Source: Crocinitomicaceae bacterium
Lineage (GTDB): Bacteria > Bacteroidota > Bacteroidia > Flavobacteriales_D > Sanyastnellaceae
Assembly: GCA_002720375.1 (NCBI GenBank)
Contig: PBIE01000034.1
Coordinates: forward strand, 1-47,737
Length of the DNA: 47,737 bases
Reading direction: 5' to 3'
Shown: piece by piece, positions 1 to 7,650 of the stretch
Numbering within the stretch: position 1 is the first letter of the stretch
Layout: the number at the start of each line of letters is the position of its first letter
Notes under the pieces: generated by a model
Seen by the model: only the letters and a program-made list of their open reading frames with translations
Told to the model about the DNA's origin: nothing
Databases searched by the model: none
Position numbers and translations under genes: made by a program

Positions 1-63
1 AAAACCTCCCTTCTCAGTGTGCGTACCGCCTGGTGGTAGCTCGATATGAATTGATTCAGTAGG

Positions 64-1755
64 TCACTCATTGAAAGGAATTTCGCTTCCGGCGGGGATC
101 TGGTACACTGGGTACCTTCCCGCTGTGCCTTCGTGGTGCGGTGAGCGCTGATAAATGAAATCGAGCTGCGCTCGGGATGTCATGGGCCCCGCATCTTTTG
201 CGGAATCGAGTTCCCACTGAAGGCGACTCGACCCTTGGAGCAGTCGTTCTGCAGTTTCCTCAAAGACATATGAAGAGAAGTGTTCCTTTTGTTGAAGGAC
301 GCTGTCAAAGAAATTCCAGCGAAAGAAGGAGTCAACCCCTTGCGGGCTCAGGGTTTCGAGCAGGTATCGGGCGCCCCGCTGGTCCGAGTGGATTACCAAG
401 TCTCCGACAAACAGCTGGACGCGTTCAGTTCGACTGGTGATGGTCGTTGCAGTCCGCAGGTGGTGGCCTTCGTATGGTTGCGCCGACGCGGTATGCTCCA
501 CAATTCGGGTCACCAAAACCTCCATTGTGGTGTCTGCGGGAACCGTTCTCCAGGTTACTCCATTGGCCTGTAGACGTTCAATTACGTGTCGCCACGCTTG
601 GGGCACTATGAAGGCGGCGGGAAGTGATGCTTTTTGAGTCGGTTTGAACGTGTGGAAGTGGGCAATGTTCCGTTCCCATGGTGAGTTGTGGTCGTATTTC
701 AATCGCTTTGACTCGGTGATGTTGCTCCATTCATACCGGGCTTCATATCCCTTAAACATCACAGAATCCACCGAATTTGTGTCTAGGGTCCAGTTTACGG
801 GGTGCTCTATTTTTTCTCGATAGGCGATGTCTTGGGCATTGCGGAGCAGATTTAGCCGTTTTGCATGGCGAGTGCTCGATTCCAGCAGCACGTTAAGGAA
901 GTGAAGGGTGGCCTCTACCCTGTCTTCAAAGGGTTTGAGCATGTGGGCCTCCGTTGTAAACCCGATTGTGTGATGCAGTGTTGCATAACCGGTAGAAAAT
1001 CTGGGCGTTTCCAAGAAGTCTTGGATTCCTCCGTCGGGCGTGGAGCCGACGCTGTAGACATAGGGGCACATCTCGGTGCCAAGGGTTCCCATTCCTTCGT
1101 ACAGTTCTGGAAGGAGCGTGTCTTCGAGCCAAGCTCCCAATGGACCACCTAATTTGTTGTGTTGCGTGGGAATGAGCGTCATGGTGGCCTGATAATCCGC
1201 ACCATTGGTGGTGTGCGTATCGACGAAAATGTCAGGGTCGAATGAAGTAAACATGGTGTTGAACCCCAGTGCATTACGGCTGTCGCATTTAATGAAGTCC
1301 CGATTGAGGTCCAGGTTGCGCGCATTCCCTCGGAAACCATATTGCTCTGGGCCATTTTGGTTTGCCCTTGTGCAGCAATTGCGCCGAAGACCTCCTCCAA
1401 TGTTGTACATCGGCACAATTGCGATGGAGACCCCTTCTGGCAACTCGGGTGCTTCCAGAAGCTGATTCGCCCATTGGAGGCAGGCGTTGACGCCACAGGG
1501 TTCGCCAGGGTGGATGGCGTTGTTTACGAGGATTTTGAGCGGTGCGTCCTGTGGCCCCATGACGAATAGGTGCAATGGGCGACCCACATCGGAATACCCA
1601 AACGTTTTAAGTCGGGTGCGGTCCGGATGCGCCTTTTGCAGCTCCTCGAATGAGGCAATGGCTTCTGCCCAAGTTGGGGTCTCACCAATCGGTTCTGATT
1701 GCGCTAGTCCATGCCCTGTGAAAGACATCGTAAGAATGCAAAGCCATGCCTTCAT
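64..1755 (-). CDS. M14 family zinc carboxypeptidase, secreted
   Basis: A 563-residue protein predicted to be an exported metallo-carboxypeptidase that removes C-terminal residues from peptides. The ATG at 1755 is chosen because it opens a clear signal peptide (MKAWLCILTMSFTGHGLAQ); an in-frame TTG further upstream only adds implausible polar residues. The M14 zinc site is intact: HPGE supplies ligands H82 and E85, H181 in DTHTTNG is the third ligand, RNLDLNRDF near 146-154 supplies the substrate-binding Asn/Arg, and E269 in TEAHML fits the catalytic Glu. About 250 residues after the catalytic domain carry no motif I recognise. It is divergent from the yqgE homologue, with 86 bases between the starts. 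The family call is strong; the substrate is unknown. Confidence 0.88.
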   Translation of the reverse strand: MKAWLCILTMSFTGHGLAQSEPIGETPTWAEAIASFEELQKAHPDRTRLKTFGYSDVGRPLHLFVMGPQDAPLKILVNNAIHPGEPCGVNACLQWANQLLEAPELPEGVSIAIVPMYNIGGGLRRNCCTRANQNGPEQYGFRGNARNLDLNRDFIKCDSRNALGFNTMFTSFDPDIFVDTHTTNGADYQATMTLIPTQHNKLGGPLGAWLEDTLLPELYEGMGTLGTEMCPYVYSVGSTPDGGIQDFLETPRFSTGYATLHHTIGFTTEAHMLKPFEDRVEATLHFLNVLLESSTRHAKRLNLLRNAQDIAYREKIEHPVNWTLDTNSVDSVMFKGYEARYEWSNITESKRLKYDHNSPWERNIAHFHTFKPTQKASLPAAFIVPQAWRHVIERLQANGVTWRTVPADTTMEVLVTRIVEHTASAQPYEGHHLRTATTITSRTERVQLFVGDLVIHSDQRGARYLLETLSPQGVDSFFRWNFFDSVLQQKEHFSSYVFEETAERLLQGSSRLQWELDSAKDAGPMTSRAQLDFIYQRSPHHEGTAGRYPVYQIPAGSEIPFNE

Positions 1756-1841
1756 CCGTCTGGGGGTTAGCTCGTGGACATGGCCCATCAGGAAATTGGC
1801 AAACTGTGTGGTCATCGGGTTCAAAATTGAGAAATTGTATC

Positions 1842-2432
1842 ATGGATTTTATGCCGCCAGCTGATGTTCGCCCCAAATCGGGGCAATTCCTGCTGTCGGA
1901 ACCTTTCTTGAATGACCCGTGGTTTGGAAGAAAGGTCGTGTTTTTATGTGATCACGATGAAAAGGGATCGTTGGGTTTTGTGTTGAACAATGGCATGGGC
2001 CGAAACCTCAACTCCCTCCTCTCCGATGCGGAACAGTGGTCGATTGACCATGAGGTCCATCGGGGCGGGCCTATTCATGAAGACAGTCTGTTTTTCCTTC
2101 ATCGCCTTGGCGAAATTGTCAAGGGGTCCACTCCTGTGCTTCCCGGACTTTGGTTGGGAGGCGAGTACGAAGACCTTGTTTTGGCCTTGAAGAACGGTGG
2201 TGCACGACAAGGGGATGTTCGATTTTTTGCCGGTTACTCCGGTTGGGGCGCCGGTCAATTGGATGGTGAGATGAGCCAGCGCAGCTGGTACGTCCATGAT
2301 GTGGCCCTTCCGGAGAAGTTGGAGACAGTGATGAATCCAATGCCCGAGAACCTGTGGGTCTCGATGTTAATGTCTAAAGGCGGAGGTTATGAGCGGGTCA
2401 CCTCCTGGCCAACGGACCCTTCGTTGAATTGA
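1842..2432 (+). CDS. yqgE: YqgE/AlgH family protein
   Basis: A 196-residue protein of the YqgE/AlgH family (formerly DUF179), widespread in bacteria and of poorly defined function. Family hallmarks are visible: an N-terminal GQFLLSEPFLNDPWFGR segment, VFLCDHDEKGSLGFVLNN, a VHRGGPI-type segment and PGLWLGGEYEDL. The frame is open further upstream, but that part runs into the divergent peptidase gene, so the ATG at 1842 is preferred; the ATG at 1851 is an equally possible start. It ends 3 bases from the convergent DUF2797 gene. No signal peptide or membrane segment is seen, so it is expected to be cytoplasmic. Confidence 0.9.
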   Translation: MDFMPPADVRPKSGQFLLSEPFLNDPWFGRKVVFLCDHDEKGSLGFVLNNGMGRNLNSLLSDAEQWSIDHEVHRGGPIHEDSLFFLHRLGEIVKGSTPVLPGLWLGGEYEDLVLALKNGGARQGDVRFFAGYSGWGAGQLDGEMSQRSWYVHDVALPEKLETVMNPMPENLWVSMLMSKGGGYERVTSWPTDPSLN

Positions 2433-2435
2433 ACT

Positions 2436-3272
2436 TCAGGAAATCGACCATCGCACCCGATGGCCCGAGTGTCGTCGAACATTGAATACTGCGCCGCCAC
2501 TGAATATGAGGTATTGGCCCTTGATGGCCTTGAGTTCTTCATGAACGATTGGGGTTTTGGTCAAGGACAGGGAGGCCACTTTTTTTGAGAAGGCGATGCT
2601 TGGATAGTTCAGGTGGGTTACTTCCTCCCCTTCGTCAAGGAAGGGCTCAAATTCTGGTGGGCAACATTCATAAGCGGCGTCTTTTGCGTCGAGAAGGGCT
2701 GTGGCTACGGCTTCCCTTGTGGGATTGCCGGAAGTCAGCATTTTTCTCCATTGGGTCTTGTCTGCGAAGTGGTCTTTTAGTGCCACTTCGATGAGGCCGG
2801 CAAGCTGTCTGTAGGGTGTTCTGGCCAGAATGGTTGCGCCTGATGCGCCTTGGTCGATCCACCGGAAGGGAACATTTGTGTCCCGGGTGACGCCCACCTT
2901 AATGCCGCTCGTATAGCTGAAGTAGACGACGTGCGGTTGGTTGTGATGCTTCTCTTCCCAGTCTTTGTCTCGGAGTGCAATTCCTTCATGAATTCGGCTG
3001 AGTTCAGGGTGAATGATGCTTTCTACTGCGAGCGGGGAATTTTGAAATGCGTCAAACGACATGCCGTCGCCATAGGTTTTTCGAATGCGTTTTCCCGTAA
3101 CGGTGCAATGGATGGCTCCGGTTGCTTCCAAACGCAATTTCTTTCCGATCCAGGAGGCCATGTCAACAAGCGGTAGCGGATCTAAAATGTTGGATTGCTG
3201 CCACTGGTAAGTAACCTGTTCATTACTAGTTAGTTGACCTTTCAACTTTCGGATGTTGCCTTCTCCTTCCAT
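2436..3272 (-). CDS. DUF2797 family protein
   Basis: A 278-residue protein matching DUF2797 by its conserved blocks: CTVTGKRIRKTYGDGMSF, SPLAVESIIHPELSRIHEG and YFSYTSGIKVGVTR, followed by a WIDQGASGATILA segment and the pattern ALKDHF...WRKML. No function is established that I can name. The YFSYTSGIKVGVTR stretch followed by a helix and a Glu-containing LAGLIEVALKDHF helix is reminiscent of the GIY-YIG nuclease fold, but this is inference from pattern only. The start ATG at 3272 gives a plausible MEGEGNIRKLKGQL N-terminus. No signal peptide is visible. It lies tail-to-tail with yqgE and head-to-head with a T9SS cargo gene. Confidence 0.8.
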   Translation of the reverse strand: MEGEGNIRKLKGQLTSNEQVTYQWQQSNILDPLPLVDMASWIGKKLRLEATGAIHCTVTGKRIRKTYGDGMSFDAFQNSPLAVESIIHPELSRIHEGIALRDKDWEEKHHNQPHVVYFSYTSGIKVGVTRDTNVPFRWIDQGASGATILARTPYRQLAGLIEVALKDHFADKTQWRKMLTSGNPTREAVATALLDAKDAAYECCPPEFEPFLDEGEEVTHLNYPSIAFSKKVASLSLTKTPIVHEELKAIKGQYLIFSGGAVFNVRRHSGHRVRWSIS

Positions 3273-3326
3273 GCGAATTGGGTGGTGTTTTCGGGTCCTG
3301 TATTTTTCCGCAAATCAAAACAAGAC

Positions 3327-4226
3327 ATGAAGAAACTTCTACTCTTTGCTGCCTGCTTTGCAGCTACAGGGGCCTTTGCTCAGTATGAGGAAGGCTTTGA
3401 AGATTACACCGCTGGTGATTTTATCTGCGTGGAAAGCGAACTTTTTGATGTGTGGCCAGGCGGTGCGGAAGGCAGCGAATGGGATTCCCAGGTCAATGAC
3501 TCCATTGCCCACGAGGGAATCAATTCATTGAAAATTGAGGCTGCTAATTTGGCTGGGGGTCCCATGGACATCTTGCTCAATGTGGGAAAGACTGAGGGCA
3601 ACTGGAGTCTTGATTGGGAGATGTTCATTCCAACGGGATACTCCGCATATTTCAATGTGCAAGGCACCGATGTTGCCGGAGCAGGAACGGACAGCTGGCA
3701 GTGCAACTTCTTTGCTAACACCGATGGCTCTGCTTTAGCAGATGGCCCTTGGGGAATGGCGGAGCCCACTGCAGTGCCCCACAGCGAATGGTTCAATGTG
3801 CGTTTTGTGGTCGATTTGGATCAGGGCCTGTTTAAAATGTGGATTGATGGCGATGAGGTGTTTCAAGCTGCGTACAATGGAAACTTCAGCAGTATCAACT
3901 TTTATGCCTTGGGCGACAACCAGACGCTGGGCCTGTACTATATCGACTCAATCACTTTGGCGGAAAGCGACGTCATTTTGGTGGATGTGGATGAGGCCCA
4001 GGCGAAGCCGTTTCAATTTCACCCCAACCCAACCAATGGTGCGCTTCGACTGAGCGGTGTGCAATCTCAGACCACGCTTGTGGTTCTCGATTTGATGGGC
4101 CGGGAGGTGTTGAGTGAAACCCTCGATGCTGGACAGCAGAACTTTGACTTGGAGCTTCCCGATGGTGTTTATCTGTTAGGCACCGAAAAAAACCAGAACC
4201 TTAGAAAGCTGGTGATTCGCCGTTAA
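3327..4226 (+). CDS. T9SS type A sorted secreted protein with concanavalin-like domain
   Basis: A 299-residue exported protein. It starts at the ATG at 3327, which gives a textbook signal peptide (MKKLLLFAACFAATGAFA, cleavage before QYEEGFEDY). The middle (about 25-215) is beta-rich with patterns such as WSLDWEMFIPTGYSAYFNVQG and FNVRFVVDLDQGLFKMWIDG, which resemble a LamG/concanavalin-like jelly roll; this assignment is tentative. The last about 75 residues form a type A T9SS sorting domain: FHPNPTNG, LVVLDLMGREVLSE, and a terminal PDGVYLLGT...KLVIRR. It is therefore expected to cross the outer membrane by the type IX system. A TATTTTTC element about 20 bases upstream could be the -7 box. 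Confidence 0.85.
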   Translation: MKKLLLFAACFAATGAFAQYEEGFEDYTAGDFICVESELFDVWPGGAEGSEWDSQVNDSIAHEGINSLKIEAANLAGGPMDILLNVGKTEGNWSLDWEMFIPTGYSAYFNVQGTDVAGAGTDSWQCNFFANTDGSALADGPWGMAEPTAVPHSEWFNVRFVVDLDQGLFKMWIDGDEVFQAAYNGNFSSINFYALGDNQTLGLYYIDSITLAESDVILVDVDEAQAKPFQFHPNPTNGALRLSGVQSQTTLVVLDLMGREVLSETLDAGQQNFDLELPDGVYLLGTEKNQNLRKLVIRR

Positions 4227-4233
4227 CAACGGC
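4219..4233. terminator. Short hairpin at convergent gene ends
   Basis: A perfect 6-bp inverted repeat, GCCGTT-AAC-AACGGC, contains the TAA stop codon of the upstream T9SS cargo gene. It lies 5 bases before the end of the convergent alpha/beta hydrolase gene. There is no T-tract on either strand, so it may be a weak bidirectional terminator or an mRNA 3'-end protecting structure. Confidence 0.3.
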
Positions 4234-4238
4234 AATAC

Positions 4239-5132
4239 TTAATGTCGAGCGGCCCTGCCTTCCGATAGGAAGCGCAGGGTTGCTTGCGTCAGTGCCTCCA
4301 GGGGTTGTGGCAAACCAGCTTGGGTCCACGGTTCTGACGATCCGAAGGTGTGCCCCGAGTCCTGCATGAGGAACAGTTCTGATTGTACTGCCCAGCTCTT
4401 GAGTTGGAGCGCATGATTCACGGATACAGCATCATCATCCTTGCCATGGGCGATGAGCATCTGGCCCTTGAAGTTCTTTACGGCCGTCTCAATTAAGAGC
4501 CGATCACGATGGGTGATGAAGTCTTCATAGAAGGACCAGTTGTGGTGAAGTCTTTGGCGTGTTCTGTGATTGATGATTTCTCGTTTCCCAGATGCCTTCC
4601 AGACCTCCAACTCCGTCTCTTTGGGGAATCGTGATTCGAGATCTGCCACAGCGGCCCAGGTGACAAGGTGATCCACACCAGACAGGTCTTGACTCTTGAG
4701 TAATCGGTCTGCTTCTGCAGCGGCCAAACAGGCGATTCCCCCGCCTCGGCTGTGCCCGATAACGGTCAATGGAAGGTTGGTCGCCCGTTTTGACTCTTCA
4801 GTACAGCCCGCTGAGCGCAGTGCTCTGAGGACGTCCACAGCTTCGTCGAGTTCTTTTGAATACGTATTGGCTGCGAATGCATCGAGGTCAGCAAATTTCG
4901 AGGGTTGTTCAGGGGTGGTCCCGTTGTGTGTGAAGTTGATACGCAGAAACCTCCACCCTCTCGCCGCAAACTGATCGCCAACTCGCCGCCAGGCTCCCCA
5001 GTCCATGTAGCCCTTGTATCCGTGAAGGAACAGGACTGTACCACACGCATCGGATTCAGGTACGTGCCATGCACCGTGAATGTCTCTGCCAGTTGAACGC
5101 TGCAATAAGAAGGGATGGTGAATGACAGTCAT
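4239..5132 (-). CDS. Alpha/beta hydrolase
   Basis: A 297-residue alpha/beta-fold hydrolase, probably a cytoplasmic esterase or acyl hydrolase. The oxyanion-hole region LFLHGYKGYMDW, the nucleophile elbow GHSRGG (S128), the acid in HGKDDDAVS and the catalytic His in DSGHTFG are all present, so the triad is complete. The substrate cannot be read from the sequence; dienelactone-hydrolase-like and prolyl-oligopeptidase-like families are the closest in style. Its ATG overlaps the stop of the upstream Rossmann-fold gene in an ATGA junction (5129-5132), so the two are probably co-translated. Confidence 0.85.
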   Translation of the reverse strand: MTVIHHPFLLQRSTGRDIHGAWHVPESDACGTVLFLHGYKGYMDWGAWRRVGDQFAARGWRFLRINFTHNGTTPEQPSKFADLDAFAANTYSKELDEAVDVLRALRSAGCTEESKRATNLPLTVIGHSRGGGIACLAAAEADRLLKSQDLSGVDHLVTWAAVADLESRFPKETELEVWKASGKREIINHRTRQRLHHNWSFYEDFITHRDRLLIETAVKNFKGQMLIAHGKDDDAVSVNHALQLKSWAVQSELFLMQDSGHTFGSSEPWTQAGLPQPLEALTQATLRFLSEGRAARH

Positions 5133-5920
5133 GGATTGAACTTGGCCATTTCGGAGGCAGCTCGCGCGGCATTGGGATAGAGGAACCGATAACCGTGCTT
5201 TATGATTCGATCGGACAGGACTCTCCTCCCCTGTGCTCTGGTGTTACTTTGCTTTGGGAGGGATATAGCACCTGCAGCACTATAAAATTCTAAGCGAGAA
5301 ATCAATTCTGGTGCAACGAGGTTGAATGCGCCTGGCAGCATGTTGTGACTGGTGTATTCAATTGCGCCAAGCACATCGTCAAGGTGAACGACATTGACTG
5401 GGTCTATTGGCTTTGACAACGGGCGATTTCCGAGAAAGCCACCTGGATGTCGCCCGGGCCCAAACAGACCCCCTGCTCTGAGAATGGTTGTGTTCTGTGA
5501 GTCAAAGAGGGTTTCCAAGTCCAGAATACATGCGCCAGAATGAGGGCTGATTCTTCGCACAGCATCTCCTTCATTGTATAGGCCGTCTTCCTCAGGATAT
5601 ACGCTGGAACTGCTGATAAGTACCGTCCATTTTGACGCTTTCGACATTTCTGCAGCCAACTTGAATGCGTCCGTTCCAGCGGAGGGAGGCAAAGCCACAA
5701 GTAGGCGTCGACAAGGTGGCCATGCCAAGGGCAATTGCCCTTTAGAGTCAAAGGCAATGGGGTTGATTCCAACCGCCTTGAGGTCTGCCAATGCCTCGGG
5801 TCGTCTAGCGGATCCCCAGGCTGTTTTTGCACTCTTTTGGCAGTGATTGCCCCAGGCTGAGCCCAGCCATCCGCATCCAAGGATTCCCCAATCGTAAATT
5901 TTATTCACATCGTGAGCCAT
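5129..5920 (-). CDS. NAD(P)-binding Rossmann protein, YeeZ/epimerase-like
   Basis: A 263-residue protein with an N-terminal dinucleotide-binding signature (WGILGCGWLG, residues 11-20) and an extended-SDR/epimerase layout: LISSSSVYPEEDG after strand 5, TILRAGGLFGPGRHPGGFL, then VNVVHLDDVLGAIEYTS. This matches the YeeZ-like NAD-dependent epimerase/dehydratase group. The usual SDR YxxxK catalytic pair is not obvious, so it may bind a nucleotide cofactor without the classical chemistry. The start is the ATG at 5920. It is the first gene of a two-gene unit with the alpha/beta hydrolase (4-base overlap) and is divergent from the thioredoxin-like gene. Confidence 0.78.
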   Translation of the reverse strand: MAHDVNKIYDWGILGCGWLGSAWGNHCQKSAKTAWGSARRPEALADLKAVGINPIAFDSKGQLPLAWPPCRRLLVALPPSAGTDAFKLAAEMSKASKWTVLISSSSVYPEEDGLYNEGDAVRRISPHSGACILDLETLFDSQNTTILRAGGLFGPGRHPGGFLGNRPLSKPIDPVNVVHLDDVLGAIEYTSHNMLPGAFNLVAPELISRLEFYSAAGAISLPKQSNTRAQGRRVLSDRIIKHGYRFLYPNAARAASEMAKFNP

Positions 5921-5959
5921 GGCCGGGGGCTAAATTAGCAGTCACTATTGCTCTAGTTG

Positions 5960-7453
5960 ATGATTGATTTATGCATCCGCCATCAGTTTGTTAAGGCTTT
6001 GCTGCCTGTGCTTTTGATTTCCCCATTTGCACAAGTTGTCAATGCCCAAGAGGATCCACTTCTCTCCTTTGAGATTGAGGGTCTCACGGAAGGTGATACT
6101 GTCTACCTCGCCAATTATTATGGCAACAAAATGTACTATGCGGACACCACAATTGCAGACAAAAAGGGTGAGTTTGTCTTTGTTTCGCCTAGTGCAGAGA
6201 AAGGAGGGAAATACGGGCTTGTCCTTCCTGAAAACGCGTTTGTGGAATTCATTGTGACTGGTGACGCTGTTTCTCTTGCGGCGGACCTGGCTGATCTGCC
6301 GGGAAGTGTCAAGGTCAAAAAGGGTCTAGACACCCAGCTTTTTTATGAATACCTCGGTTTCATTCAAGACATGCGGGACAAGCGTTTGCCTATTGACACC
6401 AAGGCCCAAGATTCCACCCTCAGCGAGGCGTCCAGAGCGCAACTTGTTCAGGACCTTAATGTGTTAAATCTTCAGGTAGAAGCCGAGCAGTTGCGAATTG
6501 AAGAGGAGCACGGTGAAACTTTGTTTGCGAAAATGATTCGCATGGTTCGCGAGCCCGATGTCCCCGAAGCCCCAGTGGATGTGGCCAATCCGCAATTATG
6601 GCGATACTATCGCTTCCGAACATTGTTTTGGGACCGCGTGGATTTCCAAGATGGCCGCCTTGTTCGAGATCCAGCGCTGCATGCGCTTCTGGAGCAGTAT
6701 TGGGGCAGCATTATGCCTCAGGTGCCAGATACAGCGGTTATCGAAATGAACAAGCTTATTGCAAGGGCTGAGGGGCAACCGGATATGTTTAAATATTTGG
6801 TTCACTTCTTCACGTTCTCTGCAGAAAAGAGCCAGGTGATGTGCATGGACAAGGCTTTTGTCAATCTCGTGGACAATTATTATGCCACTGGTAAGGCCGA
6901 CTGGCTTGGTGAAGAACAGCTTAAAAAGGTGATTGACCGCGCTGAGGACCTCCGGTACAGCCAATGTGGAGAGCGAATTCCCAACATCATTCTTCCTGAC
7001 ACCACTCAGAAGAATTGGGTGAGTTTGTACGATATCGACTCAAAGTACACGTTGGTTTCTATTTGGGAATCTACCTGCGGCCATTGCAAGAAGGAGATGC
7101 CCAAGCTCGAAGCCCTCTATGAAGAGTGGCATGACAAGGGGCTTGAAATCTATGCCATAGGCAATGACTTTGAGCCTGAGCCTTGGTTGGAGTTTGTGCG
7201 GGAGAAAAATCTGAACGATTGGATTCACGTGTCGGACAATCCGGAGATTAATGCGGCAGACAGCGCTACAATTTTGATTTATTCAGGAATTACCACGTTG
7301 CAGAGTCTCAACTTCCGAACCACGTTTGATGTCTATGCGACCCCTAAGATGTTCTTGTTGGATCGCGATAAGCGAATCATCGCCAAACAGGTGGGTGCTG
7401 AACAAATCGGCGAAATCCTGGCTCGAGAGGAAGCCGCGTCGGTCAAGCAATAG
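5960..7453 (+). CDS. TlpA-like thioredoxin-fold protein (DUF4369/DUF5106-type)
   Basis: A 497-residue exported protein with a C-terminal thioredoxin domain. The N-terminus carries a signal peptide ending in LISPFAQVVNAQ. Residues about 30-130 (LSFEIEGLTEGDTVYLANYYGNKMYYAD) resemble the DUF4369 domain common in Bacteroidota TlpA-like proteins, and the middle helical part resembles DUF5106. The thioredoxin active site is CGHC (C373/C376) in WESTCGHCKKEMP, and the cis-Pro loop is in TPKMFLLD. Periplasmic thiol-disulfide exchange is the expected role. I use the ATG at 5960; a TTG lies immediately before it. Transcription ends at the strong hairpin at 7593-7626. Confidence 0.87.
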   Translation: MIDLCIRHQFVKALLPVLLISPFAQVVNAQEDPLLSFEIEGLTEGDTVYLANYYGNKMYYADTTIADKKGEFVFVSPSAEKGGKYGLVLPENAFVEFIVTGDAVSLAADLADLPGSVKVKKGLDTQLFYEYLGFIQDMRDKRLPIDTKAQDSTLSEASRAQLVQDLNVLNLQVEAEQLRIEEEHGETLFAKMIRMVREPDVPEAPVDVANPQLWRYYRFRTLFWDRVDFQDGRLVRDPALHALLEQYWGSIMPQVPDTAVIEMNKLIARAEGQPDMFKYLVHFFTFSAEKSQVMCMDKAFVNLVDNYYATGKADWLGEEQLKKVIDRAEDLRYSQCGERIPNIILPDTTQKNWVSLYDIDSKYTLVSIWESTCGHCKKEMPKLEALYEEWHDKGLEIYAIGNDFEPEPWLEFVREKNLNDWIHVSDNPEINAADSATILIYSGITTLQSLNFRTTFDVYATPKMFLLDRDKRIIAKQVGAEQIGEILAREEAASVKQ

Positions 7454-7592
7454 GGGCCATTTTTGCGAGTGACTGTGCACGAAGTCGGTTCCGAGCGTGC
7501 TCCGTCTCCTTTGCTCCGCAGCTCCACTTCGTCCGTTCTCTAAGCAAACGGAGCCCTAAATCAATTGGGTCTTCCACTTGATCCGCTTCAAA

Positions 7593-7626
7593 AAGAAAGC
7601 CGCACTTCGATGGGTGCGGCTTTCTT
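7593..7626. terminator. Bidirectional intrinsic terminator
   Basis: A perfect 13-bp inverted repeat: AAGAAAGCCGCAC at 7593-7605 pairs with 7614-7626 across an 8-base loop. It is A-rich on the left and T-rich on the right, so it can act on either strand. It sits between the ends of two convergent genes, the TlpA-like gene ending at 7453 and the giant repeat protein ending at 7651. Confidence 0.9.
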
Positions 7627-7650
7627 GACGGGGTTTGGTTCTTGGGGTAA

